Positions 29,470 through 38,702 of a stretch of DNA of 64,000 bases are shown piece after piece. Each line of letters begins with the position of its first letter. Positions within the stretch are counted from its first letter, which is position 1. The stretch lies in contig CP086683.1 of assembly GCA_030544685.1 (NCBI GenBank), positions 1,984,001 to 2,048,000 on the forward strand, written 5' to 3'. The position numbers and the translations under genes were made by a program. This DNA comes from Pseudomonas sp. B21_DOA (lineage in GTDB: Bacteria; Pseudomonadota; Gammaproteobacteria; Pseudomonadales; Pseudomonadaceae). The notes beneath the pieces were generated by a model. It was given only the letters and a program-made list of their open reading frames with translations, made no database searches and had not been told where the DNA came from.

Positions 29470-29805
29470 TTACTTCGGCGCTTTCGCTGCTTTGGCTGGC
29501 TTCGTCGGCGTCTCATCAGGTTCTGTCGCTTCAGCTTTTTCGACAGGCTCGGCCGGCGCATTGATCAGCTCCGACAGCGCATCGGGCTGGCTCTTGAATG
29601 CTCGGGCGAACACATCACGATTCTTCGCCATGTAGATTCCGGCTTCTTCCACTTGCTGTTCAGTCAAGGACGGAACGGCTTTTTGCAGCACATCGGCCAG
29701 ATATTCGGCCAGTTCGAGCATTTTGTCATGACGATCAGCTTCGGCTTTATCCATGAACAAGCGCTCCAGATCTCGGCTGCTGCGGTATACCACTTCGACG
29801 GCCAT
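29470..29805 (-). CDS. yebG: YebG-family SOS protein
   Basis: A 111-residue protein: residues 1-80 match YebG (MAVEVVYRSSRDLERLFMDK, EAGIYMAKNRDVFARAF), and the last 30 are a Lys/Ala/Pro-rich tail. YebG is a LexA-controlled DNA-damage-inducible protein in E. coli, of unclear function. A consensus SOS box lies 44 bp upstream of the start, which supports both gene and regulation. Confidence 0.92.
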   Translation of the reverse strand: MAVEVVYRSSRDLERLFMDKAEADRHDKMLELAEYLADVLQKAVPSLTEQQVEEAGIYMAKNRDVFARAFKSQPDALSELINAPAEPVEKAEATEPDETPTKPAKAAKAPK

Positions 29806-29848
29806 TCACCACCTCACATGCCTTCACATTAAGTTGTCTTGACGACTA

Positions 29849-29864
29849 CTGTATCCATATACAG
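29849..29864 (-). promoter_or_regulatory. LexA (SOS) box of yebG
   Basis: CTGTATCCATATACAG matches the CTGT-N8-ACAG consensus exactly and lies upstream of yebG. Confidence 0.9.
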
Positions 29865-29953
29865 CGAAAAGGATAAGCGAATCCCTGCGCCATGGGTAGT
29901 GGCTTTTCAATGTAGACCGGATTTGGTGTTTGTCAGGGAACCGTGTCGCTGCT

Positions 29954-29978
29954 CTTCGCGAGCAGGCTCGCTCCCACA
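29954..29978. repeat. Single REP copy
   Basis: TTCGCGAGCAGGCTCGCTCC as a singlet, without an inverted partner nearby, in the gap between yebG and psiE. Confidence 0.85.
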
Positions 29979-30140
29979 AAAATCCAGCGGTGCGACCAAA
30001 CGCCACGGCGCGGGATTTGCGCCGGATCGCCATGATGCGTGGCCCTGAACCTGCATGAAAACCGTGGCTATAAGGCGCACGCGCAAAACCGTCACGTGCG
30101 ATACGCATCATCCGCCCGATACGGGCTAAGGAAACTCATC

Positions 30141-30641
30141 GTGAAAATCAACTGGGCCGAGAAACTGCGGCGCAACGTGCACCAACTGGCCGAGTCCCTG
30201 GGCAACCTGTTCGTCGAAACCTTTCATTACCTGGCGCTGTTCGCCATCGGTGCGGTGACGGCGTGGGCGGCGGTGATGGAGTTTCTCGGCATGCTCGAAG
30301 TCGGGCACATCAAGATTGATGACATCCTGTTGCTGTTCATCTATCTGGAACTGGGCGCGATGGTCGGGATTTATTTCAAGACCAACCACATGCCGGTGCG
30401 CTTCCTGATCTACGTGGCGATCACTGCACTGACGCGCTTGCTGATTTCCAACGTCTCGCACCACAACCCGCCGGACATGGGCATCATCTACCTGTGCGGC
30501 GGCATTCTGTTACTGGCATTCGCGATTCTGGTAGTGCGTTACGCCTCGTCGCAGTTCCCCTCAGTGAAGATCGAGAACCCGCAGCGCAAGATCGGCACGG
30601 GTTCCAGCGAGCATCCTGAAGTGGAAAAGGGCGAGCTCTAA
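30141..30641 (+). CDS. psiE: PsiE-like phosphate-starvation-inducible membrane protein
   Basis: A 166-residue inner-membrane protein with four hydrophobic segments (ALFAIGAVTAWAAVMEF, DDILLLFIYLELGAMVGIYF, FLIYVAITALTRLLI, GGILLLAFAILVVRY). The NHMPVRFLIYVAITALTR block is the PsiE signature. GTG 30141 has AAGGA 8 nt upstream. I saw no clear Pho box. It overlaps the end of the convergent DUF3509 gene by 4 nt. Function unknown in the family. Confidence 0.87.
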   Translation: MKINWAEKLRRNVHQLAESLGNLFVETFHYLALFAIGAVTAWAAVMEFLGMLEVGHIKIDDILLLFIYLELGAMVGIYFKTNHMPVRFLIYVAITALTRLLISNVSHHNPPDMGIIYLCGGILLLAFAILVVRYASSQFPSVKIENPQRKIGTGSSEHPEVEKGEL

Positions 30642-30955
30642 AGGCCCGCCGCCTGGCCGGGCTGGCCCTTGACGCGTGGCGGTGGCGGGGTCAGTCCGGC
30701 GCCGCTGGTCATGGCTTCGAGAATCGACATGGCGCTGTGGCCCTGTTCGATGGCGATGCCGAACTGGATGCTTTGCACCAGCCGTTTCAAACGCTCGGGA
30801 TCATTGCGCTGTTCGGCACTGATCATGCGCTTGGCCACGATGCGGCCGGCGTTGGAAAGCGTCAGCATGATGCTGCCGTCCAGGCCCTGAATGCTCAGAT
30901 TGATCTGATAGTCCGGCGCGAAGGCATCGGTAATGATTTGAAATGGGTTGTCCAT
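30638..30955 (-). CDS. DUF3509 family protein
   Basis: A 105-residue protein with the Pseudomonas-restricted DUF3509 pattern: MDNPFQIITDAFAPDYQINL, GSIMLTLSNAGRIVAKRMIS and IQFGIAIEQGHSAM. The tail is proline-rich. It is a lone gene; no function is known. Confidence 0.85.
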   Translation of the reverse strand: MDNPFQIITDAFAPDYQINLSIQGLDGSIMLTLSNAGRIVAKRMISAEQRNDPERLKRLVQSIQFGIAIEQGHSAMSILEAMTSGAGLTPPPPRVKGQPGQAAGL

Positions 30956-31130
30956 GATGCGTCACCGCCTGATTGAACGTGCAGTTGTTGACCGGCCATG
31001 ATCCGATTTGGTTCGCAACACCAGACCACTGGCATCTCGTTCGCTGAGGTTTGCAATGTCCGTTTGCCTCAAGGGTGACGTAGCAAGGGGCATGCCGGAA
31101 AAATTGTCGAACAATAAACACGGCGAAAAG

Positions 31131-31160
31131 AACGGCGAGCCTCGGGGCTCGCCGTTTTTT
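31131..31160 (-). terminator. Terminator downstream of the L-serine dehydratase gene
   Basis: AACGGCGAGCC, loop TCGG, GGCTCGCCG with T6 on the plus side and TTCTTTT on the minus side. It lies 59 bp beyond the sdaA stop and can work in both directions. Confidence 0.75.
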
Positions 31161-31218
31161 GTGGCGCGTTTTCAGGGCAGGAATGAGCCGATGATCGCTG
31201 ACAGTGCAATCAGGCCGA

Positions 31219-32594
31219 TCAGCATTCGACCCAGTTCACCGCCAGCCCGCCACGTGAGGTTTCCTTGTATTTGTCGTGCATGTCGGCGCCGGTGTCGCGC
31301 ATGGTGCGGATCACCCGGTCGAGGGAAATAAAGTGATTGCCGTCGCCGCGCAGGGCCATTTGCGTGGCGTTGATCGCTTTCACCGCCGCGATGGCATTGC
31401 GCTCGATGCACGGCACTTGCACCAGGCCACCGACCGGATCGCAGGTCAGGCCGAGGTTGTGTTCCAGGCCGATTTCGGCAGCGTTTTCCAGTTGCTCCGG
31501 TGTCGCGCCGAGGACGTCGGCCAGGCCGGCGGCAGCCATCGCACAAGCTGAGCCGACTTCGCCCTGACAGCCGACCTCGGCGCCGGAGATCGATGCATTT
31601 TTCTTGCACAGAATGCCGACGGCAGCTGCACCGAGAAAGAACGCGACGACGTCATCATCAGACGCATCCGGATTGAATTTCATGTAGTAGTGCAGAACGG
31701 CCGGAATGATCCCGGCGGCGCCATTGGTCGGCGCGGTGACCATGCGCCCGCCAGCGGCATTTTCTTCGTTGACGGCGAGGGCGAACAGGTTGACCCATTC
31801 CATCGCCGACAGGGTCGAACTGATCACGTTCGGTTTGCCGATTTCCAACAGGCTGCGGTGCAGTTTCGCCGCGCGACGCGGTACTTTCAGACCGCCGGGC
31901 AGGATGCCTTCGTGGCGCAAACCTTGTTCGACGCACTCGCGCATTACCGACCAGATGTGCAGCAGGCCCTGACGAATCTCGGCGTCGCTGCGCCAGGCGC
32001 GCTCGTTGGCCATCATCAGTTCGGAAACGCGCAGATTGTGCTGTTTGCACAAAGCGAGCAGCTCGGCGGCGCTGGAAAAATCGTAGGGCAACACCACGGC
32101 CCTGGCGGGCGCCACACCGGATTCGGCTTCAGCCGCTTCGACGATGAATCCGCCCCCACCGAGTAATAGGTTTGCGCGAACAGCTCGGCGCTTTCGCCAA
32201 GGGCCGTCAGCGACATAGCATTGGGATGATAGGGCAGGCTCTCATCGAGCAGCAGCAGATCATTCTGCCAATCGAAAGCAATCGAACGCTGACCAGCGAG
32301 GGACAGTTGCCCGGTTTCGCGCAGTTGCTGGATGCGTGGCTCGATGGTCGAAGGATCGATGCTGTCCGGCCACTCGCCCATCAGGCCCATGACCGTTGCG
32401 CGGTCAGTCGCGTGGCCGACGCCGGTGGCCGACAGCGAACCGTACAGGCGGATCTGCACACGTCGCACATCATTGAGCAGATGCTGATCGATCAGAGCTT
32501 GGGCAAAGGTCGCGGCTGCACGCATCGGACCGACGGTATGGGAACTGGACGGGCCGATGCCCACTTTGAATAGATCGAAAACACTGATAGCCAT
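31219..32594 (-). CDS. sdaA: L-serine ammonia-lyase, iron-sulfur type, one frameshift
   Basis: Deaminates L-serine to pyruvate and ammonia with a [4Fe-4S] cluster. About 458 residues in one chain: N-terminal [14 protein letters not shown] beta domain and C-terminal alpha domain with [16 protein letters not shown]. Cluster cysteines are in [14 protein letters not shown] and [14 protein letters not shown]. The frame breaks in the C-run 32153-32157; one more G (minus strand) restores [12 protein letters not shown]. It is divergent from a LysR gene that probably controls it. The exact paralogue (sdaA/sdaB/tdcG) cannot be decided. Confidence 0.92.
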
Positions 32595-32729
32595 GCTAAA
32601 CCCTTACAAGCAATGGAGTAGGAATCGCTGCCATTTTTTGTCGGACAAGCGCAATGTCGGCGATACTGCCTGCCTCGCTTCGAGGTGACCAACGAAACCT
32701 CCTAAGACAGCCTTTAGCAGGACTAAACA

Positions 32730-33677
32730 ATGAGTCGTCAATTGCATGCCCAGACCTATGTCTGGCTGCAGGTGTTTGCCTGTGCCGCGCGGCACCTGTC
32801 GTTCACCCGTTGTGCCGAAGAGCTGCACATCACCCCGGGCGCGGTCAGCCAGCAGATTCGCCAATTGGAAGAGCGCTTGGGCTTTCGCCTGTTTCATCGG
32901 CGCGCGCGGGGCGTTGAGTTGAGTGCGCAGGGGCAGCGGCTGGCGATGACCGTCAACGAAGCCTATGGCAGCATCGATGCGGAGTTGCGCCGGCTGGACG
33001 CCGGGATGATCAGCGGGACGCTGCGGTTGCGTTCGATACCGTCGTTTCTCGGCAAGTGGCTGACCCCACGCCTGCCGCGCTTGCAGCAACGTTTTCCGGA
33101 TATCCAGTTGCGCCTGGTGGCCGAGGACAGCAGCGTGCCGTTGCACGAGGGCGATTTTGATCTGGCCATCGACCTCAACGATGGCAGCTACCCGGGATTG
33201 TTATCCACAGCCTTGCTCGACGAGCAGATTTTCCCGGTGTGCGCGCCGAGCCTGCTGCGCGGCCGCCCGCCGCTGCACGGGCCGGCGGATCTGGTGCATT
33301 TCCCGTTGCTGCACGACATCACCGCCTGGCGTGGCAGTTACGAATACGCGGAATGGGAGTTCTATTTGAATGCGATCGGCTTCGAAGGTGCCGATGTACG
33401 ACGCGGCCACACGTTCAATCGCAATCACCTGACCATCGAAGCGGCGATTGCCGGCATGGGCGTGGCGATTGCCCGGCGCACGTTGCTCAATGATGAGCTG
33501 GAGCGCGGTACCTTGATCGTGCCGTTCGGCCTGTCGGTGCCCAATCACAAGCGTTACGTGCTGCTGTATGCGCCGGGGGCGTTGAGCCATCCGGGCGTGC
33601 GCGCTGTGCATGACTGGCTGGTGGAGGAGGCGGGGATTTTCCGCAGTCTGCACCCGCTGAATGACGGGCAATTGTGA
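32730..33677 (+). CDS. LysR-family regulator (GcvA/DsdC-like)
   Basis: A 315-residue regulator. The helix-turn-helix is LSFTRCAEELHITPGAVSQQ, followed by the linker helix and a periplasmic-binding-like effector domain (SIPSFLGKWLTPRLPRL, DLAIDLNDG, AAIAGMGVAIARR). The HLSFTRxAEEL form is shared with GcvA and DsdC, which control glycine and D-serine genes. It is divergent from the serine dehydratase gene, so amino-acid-dependent control of that gene is likely (inference). Confidence 0.87.
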   Translation: MSRQLHAQTYVWLQVFACAARHLSFTRCAEELHITPGAVSQQIRQLEERLGFRLFHRRARGVELSAQGQRLAMTVNEAYGSIDAELRRLDAGMISGTLRLRSIPSFLGKWLTPRLPRLQQRFPDIQLRLVAEDSSVPLHEGDFDLAIDLNDGSYPGLLSTALLDEQIFPVCAPSLLRGRPPLHGPADLVHFPLLHDITAWRGSYEYAEWEFYLNAIGFEGADVRRGHTFNRNHLTIEAAIAGMGVAIARRTLLNDELERGTLIVPFGLSVPNHKRYVLLYAPGALSHPGVRAVHDWLVEEAGIFRSLHPLNDGQL

Positions 33678-33876
33678 GCAGATTTTGCCAATGGGCGAGG
33701 CGACCCAACTCCCGACATTAACAGCGCCTCGCTCGGTTGTCCGGCTTTTTTGCGAATGAATATTTTTCTTTTTTCAGGGGTTGAAATGTTCGCCGCTCGG
33801 GCCGATTGTTGTAACCAGGAGGTCAGGAAATTCACTTCAAGGCCTCCAGCGAGCTAGCTGAAATAAGGGATGAACT

Positions 33877-34284
33877 ATGCAAATCCAAGTCAACAGCGAT
33901 AACCATATTCAAAGCAGTAAGCGACTGGAGGAGTGGGTACGTACAACTATTGAGAGCACGCTCGACCGTTATGAAGAAGACCTGACCCGTGTCGAAGTCC
34001 ACCTCAGCGACGAGAACGGCGAGAAACCAGGTCCCCATGACTTGCGCTGCCAACTGGAAGCGCGGCCAAAAGGCCACCAACCGATTTCCGTGACCCACAA
34101 AGCCGATTCGCTGGAACAGGCGATCGACGGTGCTGCCGAAAAACTCGAGCACGCACTGGATCATCTGTTCGGCAAACTGCGAGGTAAACCACGCGCCGCT
34201 GTAGTGCCATTTAGCGGCAAAGCCAACGACAAGCTGTTGGCGGAAGAATTCGACGAGAACGAACAGGCAGCGATCAACAGTTGA
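33877..34284 (+). CDS. HPF/RaiA-like ribosome-associated protein
   Basis: A 135-residue protein. The first ~105 residues fit the ribosome hibernation fold: MQIQVNSDNHIQSSKRLEEW, EDLTRVEVHLSDENGEK, CQLEARPKGHQPISVTHKAD and an alpha helix to about residue 108. The C-terminus is short and acidic, without the long-HPF dimerisation domain. It is a lone gene with its own terminator. A stress role at the ribosome is inferred from the family. Confidence 0.8.
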   Translation: MQIQVNSDNHIQSSKRLEEWVRTTIESTLDRYEEDLTRVEVHLSDENGEKPGPHDLRCQLEARPKGHQPISVTHKADSLEQAIDGAAEKLEHALDHLFGKLRGKPRAAVVPFSGKANDKLLAEEFDENEQAAINS

Positions 34285-34312
34285 TGCGCTGATTTCACAA
34301 GTGACTAAGGAG

Positions 34313-34342
34313 AACGGGCCTGCTGATGCAGGCCCGTTTTTT
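34313..34342 (+). terminator. Rho-independent terminator after the HPF-like gene
   Basis: AACGGGCCTGC, loop TGAT, GCAGGCCCG, T6. It begins 29 bp past the stop and also lies just beyond the end of fecA on the other strand. Confidence 0.9.
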
Positions 34343-34370
34343 CGCATGGGGAGAAGGCTTCAGAGTCTGT

Positions 34371-36704
34371 TCAGAACGCCACCGACGTCTGCACATAAAC
34401 CGTCCGCGGCTCACCCACGTACTTGCCCTTGTTGTTGTCATCGAACGAGCGTGTGAAGTACTGCGTGTTGAAGATGTTCTTCACGCCCACCGCCACATTC
34501 AAATCCGACAGTTGCGGTCCGAAGTCATACCCGGCGCGGCTGCTGAACAGCATGTAGCCGGGGATCTTGCCGGTGCTGCCATCGGCGCTTTCTTTCGAAG
34601 TGTTGGCGTTGTCGGCGAACTGGTCGCTCTGGAAGCTGCTGTCCAGATTCAGCTTCCATGGCCCTTCGGTATAACCGACGCCAATCGTGCCTTTGTGCTT
34701 GGAGGAAAACGGCACGCGGTTGCCTTTGTTCGGCCCGTCCTCGCGGATGGTTGCGTCGACATAGGCATAACTGGCGTAGACATCGAAACCGGCCAGCGCC
34801 GGGCTCAAGTCGTCGAGCGCGTAATTGACGCTGGTCTCGATGCCCTGATGGCGGGTTTCGCCGCGAGCGATCACCGAGTCGTTGGTCTGGTTGCTTTCGT
34901 ACTGGTTGTCGAAGTTGATCAGGAATGCGCCGATTTCCGCGCGCAGGGCACCGTTGTCATAGCGCGTGCCGAGTTCCCAGGTGCGGGCCTTTTCCGGTTT
35001 CACTTCGCCGCTGCTCACGCGATTGGGCATCTGGCTGTATTGCACGCTGCCGAACGAGCCTTCGGTGTTGGCATACAGGTTCCAGCTGTCGGTGAGGTGA
35101 TAAAGCACGTTCAGCGCCGGCAGCGCGGTGTTGTAGTCGCCCTTGTATTTGACGTTGGTCAGGTTGTTGGTCTGTTGCGACTCGATCATCTCGTAGCGCA
35201 CGCCCGGAGTGATGGTCCATTTGCCGATGTCGATGCGGTCATCGACGAAGAATGCGTTGGCCTCGGTACCACCGCGAGTGTCGCGGTCGTTGCGGCTGCT
35301 GGTGGTCGGGTATTCGTTGGCGCTGATCGGCGTGCGATAGCGCAGTTCGTGGCCGGCCTCGTTGATGTAGCGGTAACCGACGCCGACTTCGTGGCTGCTC
35401 GGACCGACATCGAAGCCTTGGGCGAAACGGGTTTCCAGACCACGCACCCAGTACTCGCGCGGCGATAGCGACAGGAATGTGCCCTGATCCAGATAACCGC
35501 TGCGCAGGGTTTTGGTGAAGAAGGTGTTGGCGGTGAACTCGCGGCGGTCTTCCTGATAGCGATAGCCGACGTTGAACATCGTCCGGCGCCCCCAGAACTG
35601 GTCTTTCGGCCGCGTCGACTGATACGGATCGGCATCGTAATCGGCGACGTTGAGACCGCCGGGCATGTCGGCCTTGCCTTCGTAATACTGGGCCATGGCG
35701 TTGAAGCTGTTGGCGTCGTCGAGCTGGTATTTGCCCTTGAGGATCAGGTCGTCGATCTCGGTATCGCTGTGTTCACGCCAGTCACCGCCACGGGTGCCGG
35801 AGTACAACAGCGCACCACCGAGGCCGTTGGCGTTGGTGCCGCCGGCCAGCAGATTGGCGCTGGTCTTGAAACCGTCGTGGCTCGACGATGGGCTGGTTTC
35901 AGTCTGGAAACCACCTTTGACTGTTGGCTCGTCGGGAATCGCCCGGGTCACAAAGTTGACCACGCCGCCGACGTTCTGCGGGCCGTAACGCACCGCGCCG
36001 CCGCCACGCACCACGTCCACGGCATCCATGTTGCCCATGCTGATCGGCGCGAACGACAACTGCGGCTGACCATAGGGCGCGAAAGGCACCGGGATGCCGT
36101 CCATCAATACGGTCGAGCGTGCGGCCAGGCGCGGATTCAAACCACGAATGCCGAAATTCAGTGCCATGTCATGGCTACCGGTGCCGTTGTTCTCCGGCGC
36201 ATTCACACCGGGGATGCGGTTAAGTACGTCGCGGGCCTGGGTCGCGCCCTGCCGTTCGAACTCTTCGCGGCGGATCACATCACGCGCGCCGGGGTGTTCG
36301 AAGACATTGATCTGCGCCGCGTCGCCGAGCCAGTCGCCGACCACGGTCGAGGTGCCCAGCTCCAGCGCCGCGTCAGCCAGCGGTTGCAGGCTGAAGGCGT
36401 TGTCACCCTCGGCTCGGGCTTGCAGGCCGGTGCCTTCGAGCAAGGCATCGAGGCCTTGTTGCGCGGTGTAGTTGCCTTCCAGACCACGGCTCTGCACACC
36501 GCTGGTGACTTGCGAGCCAAAGGAAATCAGCACGCCGGCTTCACGGCCAAACTGGTTGAGCGCGGTTTCCAGTGGCGCCGGGGCGATGTGATAAACCTTG
36601 GCCTCGGCGCCCAACGCGGCGGGCAGGGCGGTGAAACTCAGGCTGGCGCCGAGCAGAAGATTGCGCAGGCTGCGGGCCAGTGGCGTAAGGCGGGTGGGCT
36701 GCAT
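34371..36704 (-). CDS. fecA: TonB-dependent ferric dicitrate receptor FecA with signalling domain
   Basis: A 777-residue outer-membrane receptor. It has a signal peptide ending LPAALGA and an N-terminal secretin/TonB short domain (YHIAPAPLETALNQFGREAG) that signals to FecR. The plug has VLNRIPGVNAPENNG, and the barrel ends VYVQTSVAF. Many blocks match E. coli FecA as I recall it, e.g. LLYSGTRGGDWREHSDTEID, DMPGGLNVADYDADPYQSTR and LPALNVLYHLTDSWNLYANT. It is preceded by fecR and fecI on the same strand. The ligand is most likely ferric citrate. Confidence 0.92.
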   Translation of the reverse strand: MQPTRLTPLARSLRNLLLGASLSFTALPAALGAEAKVYHIAPAPLETALNQFGREAGVLISFGSQVTSGVQSRGLEGNYTAQQGLDALLEGTGLQARAEGDNAFSLQPLADAALELGTSTVVGDWLGDAAQINVFEHPGARDVIRREEFERQGATQARDVLNRIPGVNAPENNGTGSHDMALNFGIRGLNPRLAARSTVLMDGIPVPFAPYGQPQLSFAPISMGNMDAVDVVRGGGAVRYGPQNVGGVVNFVTRAIPDEPTVKGGFQTETSPSSSHDGFKTSANLLAGGTNANGLGGALLYSGTRGGDWREHSDTEIDDLILKGKYQLDDANSFNAMAQYYEGKADMPGGLNVADYDADPYQSTRPKDQFWGRRTMFNVGYRYQEDRREFTANTFFTKTLRSGYLDQGTFLSLSPREYWVRGLETRFAQGFDVGPSSHEVGVGYRYINEAGHELRYRTPISANEYPTTSSRNDRDTRGGTEANAFFVDDRIDIGKWTITPGVRYEMIESQQTNNLTNVKYKGDYNTALPALNVLYHLTDSWNLYANTEGSFGSVQYSQMPNRVSSGEVKPEKARTWELGTRYDNGALRAEIGAFLINFDNQYESNQTNDSVIARGETRHQGIETSVNYALDDLSPALAGFDVYASYAYVDATIREDGPNKGNRVPFSSKHKGTIGVGYTEGPWKLNLDSSFQSDQFADNANTSKESADGSTGKIPGYMLFSSRAGYDFGPQLSDLNVAVGVKNIFNTQYFTRSFDDNNKGKYVGEPRTVYVQTSVAF

Positions 36705-36790
36705 GTGGATGATCCTGAGAAGGTGGAATCAAGGGGCTTTCCTTCTCTGTCACGCCAGATCTGAAAAACGGCTCATGGTTGTGGCGTTTT

Positions 36791-37723
36791 TTACACCCGC
36801 GCTTCGACGCTCACCCAATAACGGGTAAAGCGCTTCACTCTGACCGGCAGACTGATCTGCAACAGGTCAAGAATCCGCTCACTGTCATCCAGCGGATACG
36901 TCCCGGAAATCAACAGATCGGCGACCTGACTGTCGCACCGTAGTTGTCCGCGCCGGTAGCGGCCAAGCTCTTCGAGGAAATCGCCGAGGCGCATATGGGC
37001 GGCGACCAGCATGCCGTCAGTCCAGGCGCCGCTGTTGGCGTCCAGCGGCCTGGATTCGCTGACGGCGCTGGCGGTAAAACTCAACTGCCGCGCGACCGGC
37101 AGTAGCACGGGCGCGCGCTGGCTGGCGGTGAGTTCGACTCGTCCTTCGAACAGCGCGATCTGCGTGCGCTCGGCAAATTGCCGCACATTGAGGCGCGCAC
37201 CTTGGGTTCTCAGCACGCCGTGTGCCGTGCGTATTTCGAACGGATTTGCAGCGCTCAACAGCATTTCGCCCTCGAGCAGACGAATCAACCGATGCGCACC
37301 ATCCACATCAACCGAGCTGGCGGTATTGAGCTGCAACGAATCGGCGCCACTCAGGGCAATCTTGCGCCGCTGTCCGACCGGCGTGCGGTAATCGGCGAGC
37401 AGCGACGGCAGCGGCGTGTGCTCGCGCAGGCCCCAGGTCGCCGCTGAGCCGGCACCGAGAATCAGCAACAGTTTCAGCGCCTGACGGCGACTGCTCGACT
37501 TCGGCCCGTTCAGCGCGGCGTGGGCCAACGGCGAGGAAACACCACGCAGACGCTGATTGACCCGCTGCATGTGTTCCCACGCCCGGCGGTGTTCGCTGTG
37601 TGCGTCCAGCCACTGTTGCCAGGCTTGTTGCTGGCGCGGGGTGAGCGTGCCCTGCTGCATTTCCAGCTGCCAGTGCACCGCCTGTTCGGCGACCTGCGCG
37701 GAAAATTCCGGCACACGATTCAT
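36791..37723 (-). CDS. fecR: FecR anti-sigma/signal transducer
   Basis: A 310-residue inner-membrane protein passing the receptor signal to FecI. The cytoplasmic N-terminus has the DUF4880 block EQAVHWQLEMQQGTLTPRQQ, one short hydrophobic segment near residues 80-95 (ALKLLLILGAGSAATWGL) and the periplasmic FecR domain (YRTPVGQRRKIALSGADSLQ, VDGAHRLIRLLEGEMLL). Its ATG overlaps the fecI stop (ATGA), so the two are coupled. fecA follows 86 bp downstream. Confidence 0.92.
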   Translation of the reverse strand: MNRVPEFSAQVAEQAVHWQLEMQQGTLTPRQQQAWQQWLDAHSEHRRAWEHMQRVNQRLRGVSSPLAHAALNGPKSSSRRQALKLLLILGAGSAATWGLREHTPLPSLLADYRTPVGQRRKIALSGADSLQLNTASSVDVDGAHRLIRLLEGEMLLSAANPFEIRTAHGVLRTQGARLNVRQFAERTQIALFEGRVELTASQRAPVLLPVARQLSFTASAVSESRPLDANSGAWTDGMLVAAHMRLGDFLEELGRYRRGQLRCDSQVADLLISGTYPLDDSERILDLLQISLPVRVKRFTRYWVSVEARV

Positions 37724-38217
37724 AACGCGAAATAGCAGCGCATGGCCGCTTTGTTCAAATGGCGTTTGACCGTGGCCACGGAAATACCCAGTTCGGCGGC
37801 GATCTGTGGATAAGTCAGACCATCGACCTGAGCGAGCAGGAAAGCGCGTTTGATCTGGCGCGGCAAGCCGTCGAGCATTTCATCGAGTTCGACCAGTGTC
37901 TGCAGGATGATCGCTTTGTGCTCTTCCGACGGCGCGATCATTTCCGGCATCTGCGCCAGGGTTTCGAGGTAGGCGCGTTCCAGATCCTGGCGCCGGTAAT
38001 GATTGAACAGCACGCGCTTGGCCAGCGTGGTGAGAAAGGCGCGCGGTTCGATGATCACCGGTGGCTCGCGGGCGGTCAGCACCTTGATGAACGTGTCCTG
38101 GGCCAGATCCGCCGCGCTGTCCGGACAGCCGAGCTTGCGCCGCAGCCAGCCGGTGAGCCAACTGTGATGGGCGTTGTAGAGCGATTCGACGGGATGGGCG
38201 GGCGGCAACGAAATCAC
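37720..38217 (-). CDS. fecI: FecI-type ECF sigma factor
   Basis: An ECF sigma factor of about 165 residues directing transcription of fecA. Sigma region 2 is PVESLYNAHHSWLTGWLRRK with DLAQDTFIKVL, and region 4 is LPRQIKRAFLLAQVDGLTYP, followed by ELGISVATVKRHLNKA. The start is uncertain: GTG 38217 gives MISLPPAHPVES, while TTG 38208 has GGAG 8 nt upstream; the first ATG, far upstream at 38301, lies beyond the usual length. A Fur-like box lies upstream. Confidence 0.88.
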   Translation of the reverse strand: MISLPPAHPVESLYNAHHSWLTGWLRRKLGCPDSAADLAQDTFIKVLTAREPPVIIEPRAFLTTLAKRVLFNHYRRQDLERAYLETLAQMPEMIAPSEEHKAIILQTLVELDEMLDGLPRQIKRAFLLAQVDGLTYPQIAAELGISVATVKRHLNKAAMRCYFAL

Positions 38218-38319
38218 TCCGGACGCAAAACCTGCGTAGAGAACGTACGTTAGAGAACAAGAACGGTTCGCATTGTAGGGGTTGGCGACCGTGTCCGGCA
38301 ATCAGATGCTTTTGCGTAT

Positions 38320-38338
38320 GAGAATATTTATCATTAAT
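38320..38338. promoter_or_regulatory. Probable Fur box between the two iron operons
   Basis: GAGAATATTTATCATTAAT agrees with the 19-bp Fur consensus at about 13 positions, in an AT-rich spot between fecI (minus) and the DUF3649 gene (plus). It could control both directions. Confidence 0.6.
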
Positions 38339-38396
38339 ATTGCTCGCCTGTAGATTCGGCTTGTCGGCCGAATGTTTTTCGTTTCAGGGTCGAAAC

Positions 38397-38702
38397 ATGA
38401 AAGGCAAACTCGTAACCCTTCCCATGTCCTATCGTCTGGCCGTCACTTCGCGAGTGCTGGCGGCGATTTTCGGCGGCTATCTGGTGGCGGCACTGGCCAG
38501 TGTCACCCTGACGTTGTGGTTGCCGCTGAACCGCGCCGAAGCGGTGGTCACAGGCATGACTGTGTCCTTTCTGGTCTATCTGGTTGCCGTGCTCTGGTGC
38601 TTTGCCTGCCGCAGCGCGTGGTCGGCGTGGGTCGGCTTGTTGGTGCCGAGCGTGATCCTCGCCACCATTTCCGGTGCCGCGCGCGGTCTGGGGCTGGCAT
38701 GA
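38397..38702 (+). CDS. DUF3649 small membrane protein
   Basis: A 101-residue inner-membrane protein with three hydrophobic helices (AAIFGGYLVAALASVTLTLW, MTVSFLVYLVAVLWCFAC, VGLLVPSVILATISGAA). DUF3649 proteins occur with PepSY reductases and TonB receptors. ATG 38397 is followed by a typical MKGK start. Its stop overlaps the start of the PepSY gene (ATGA). Its role is unknown, perhaps accessory to siderophore-iron release. Confidence 0.83.
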   Translation: MKGKLVTLPMSYRLAVTSRVLAAIFGGYLVAALASVTLTLWLPLNRAEAVVTGMTVSFLVYLVAVLWCFACRSAWSAWVGLLVPSVILATISGAARGLGLA

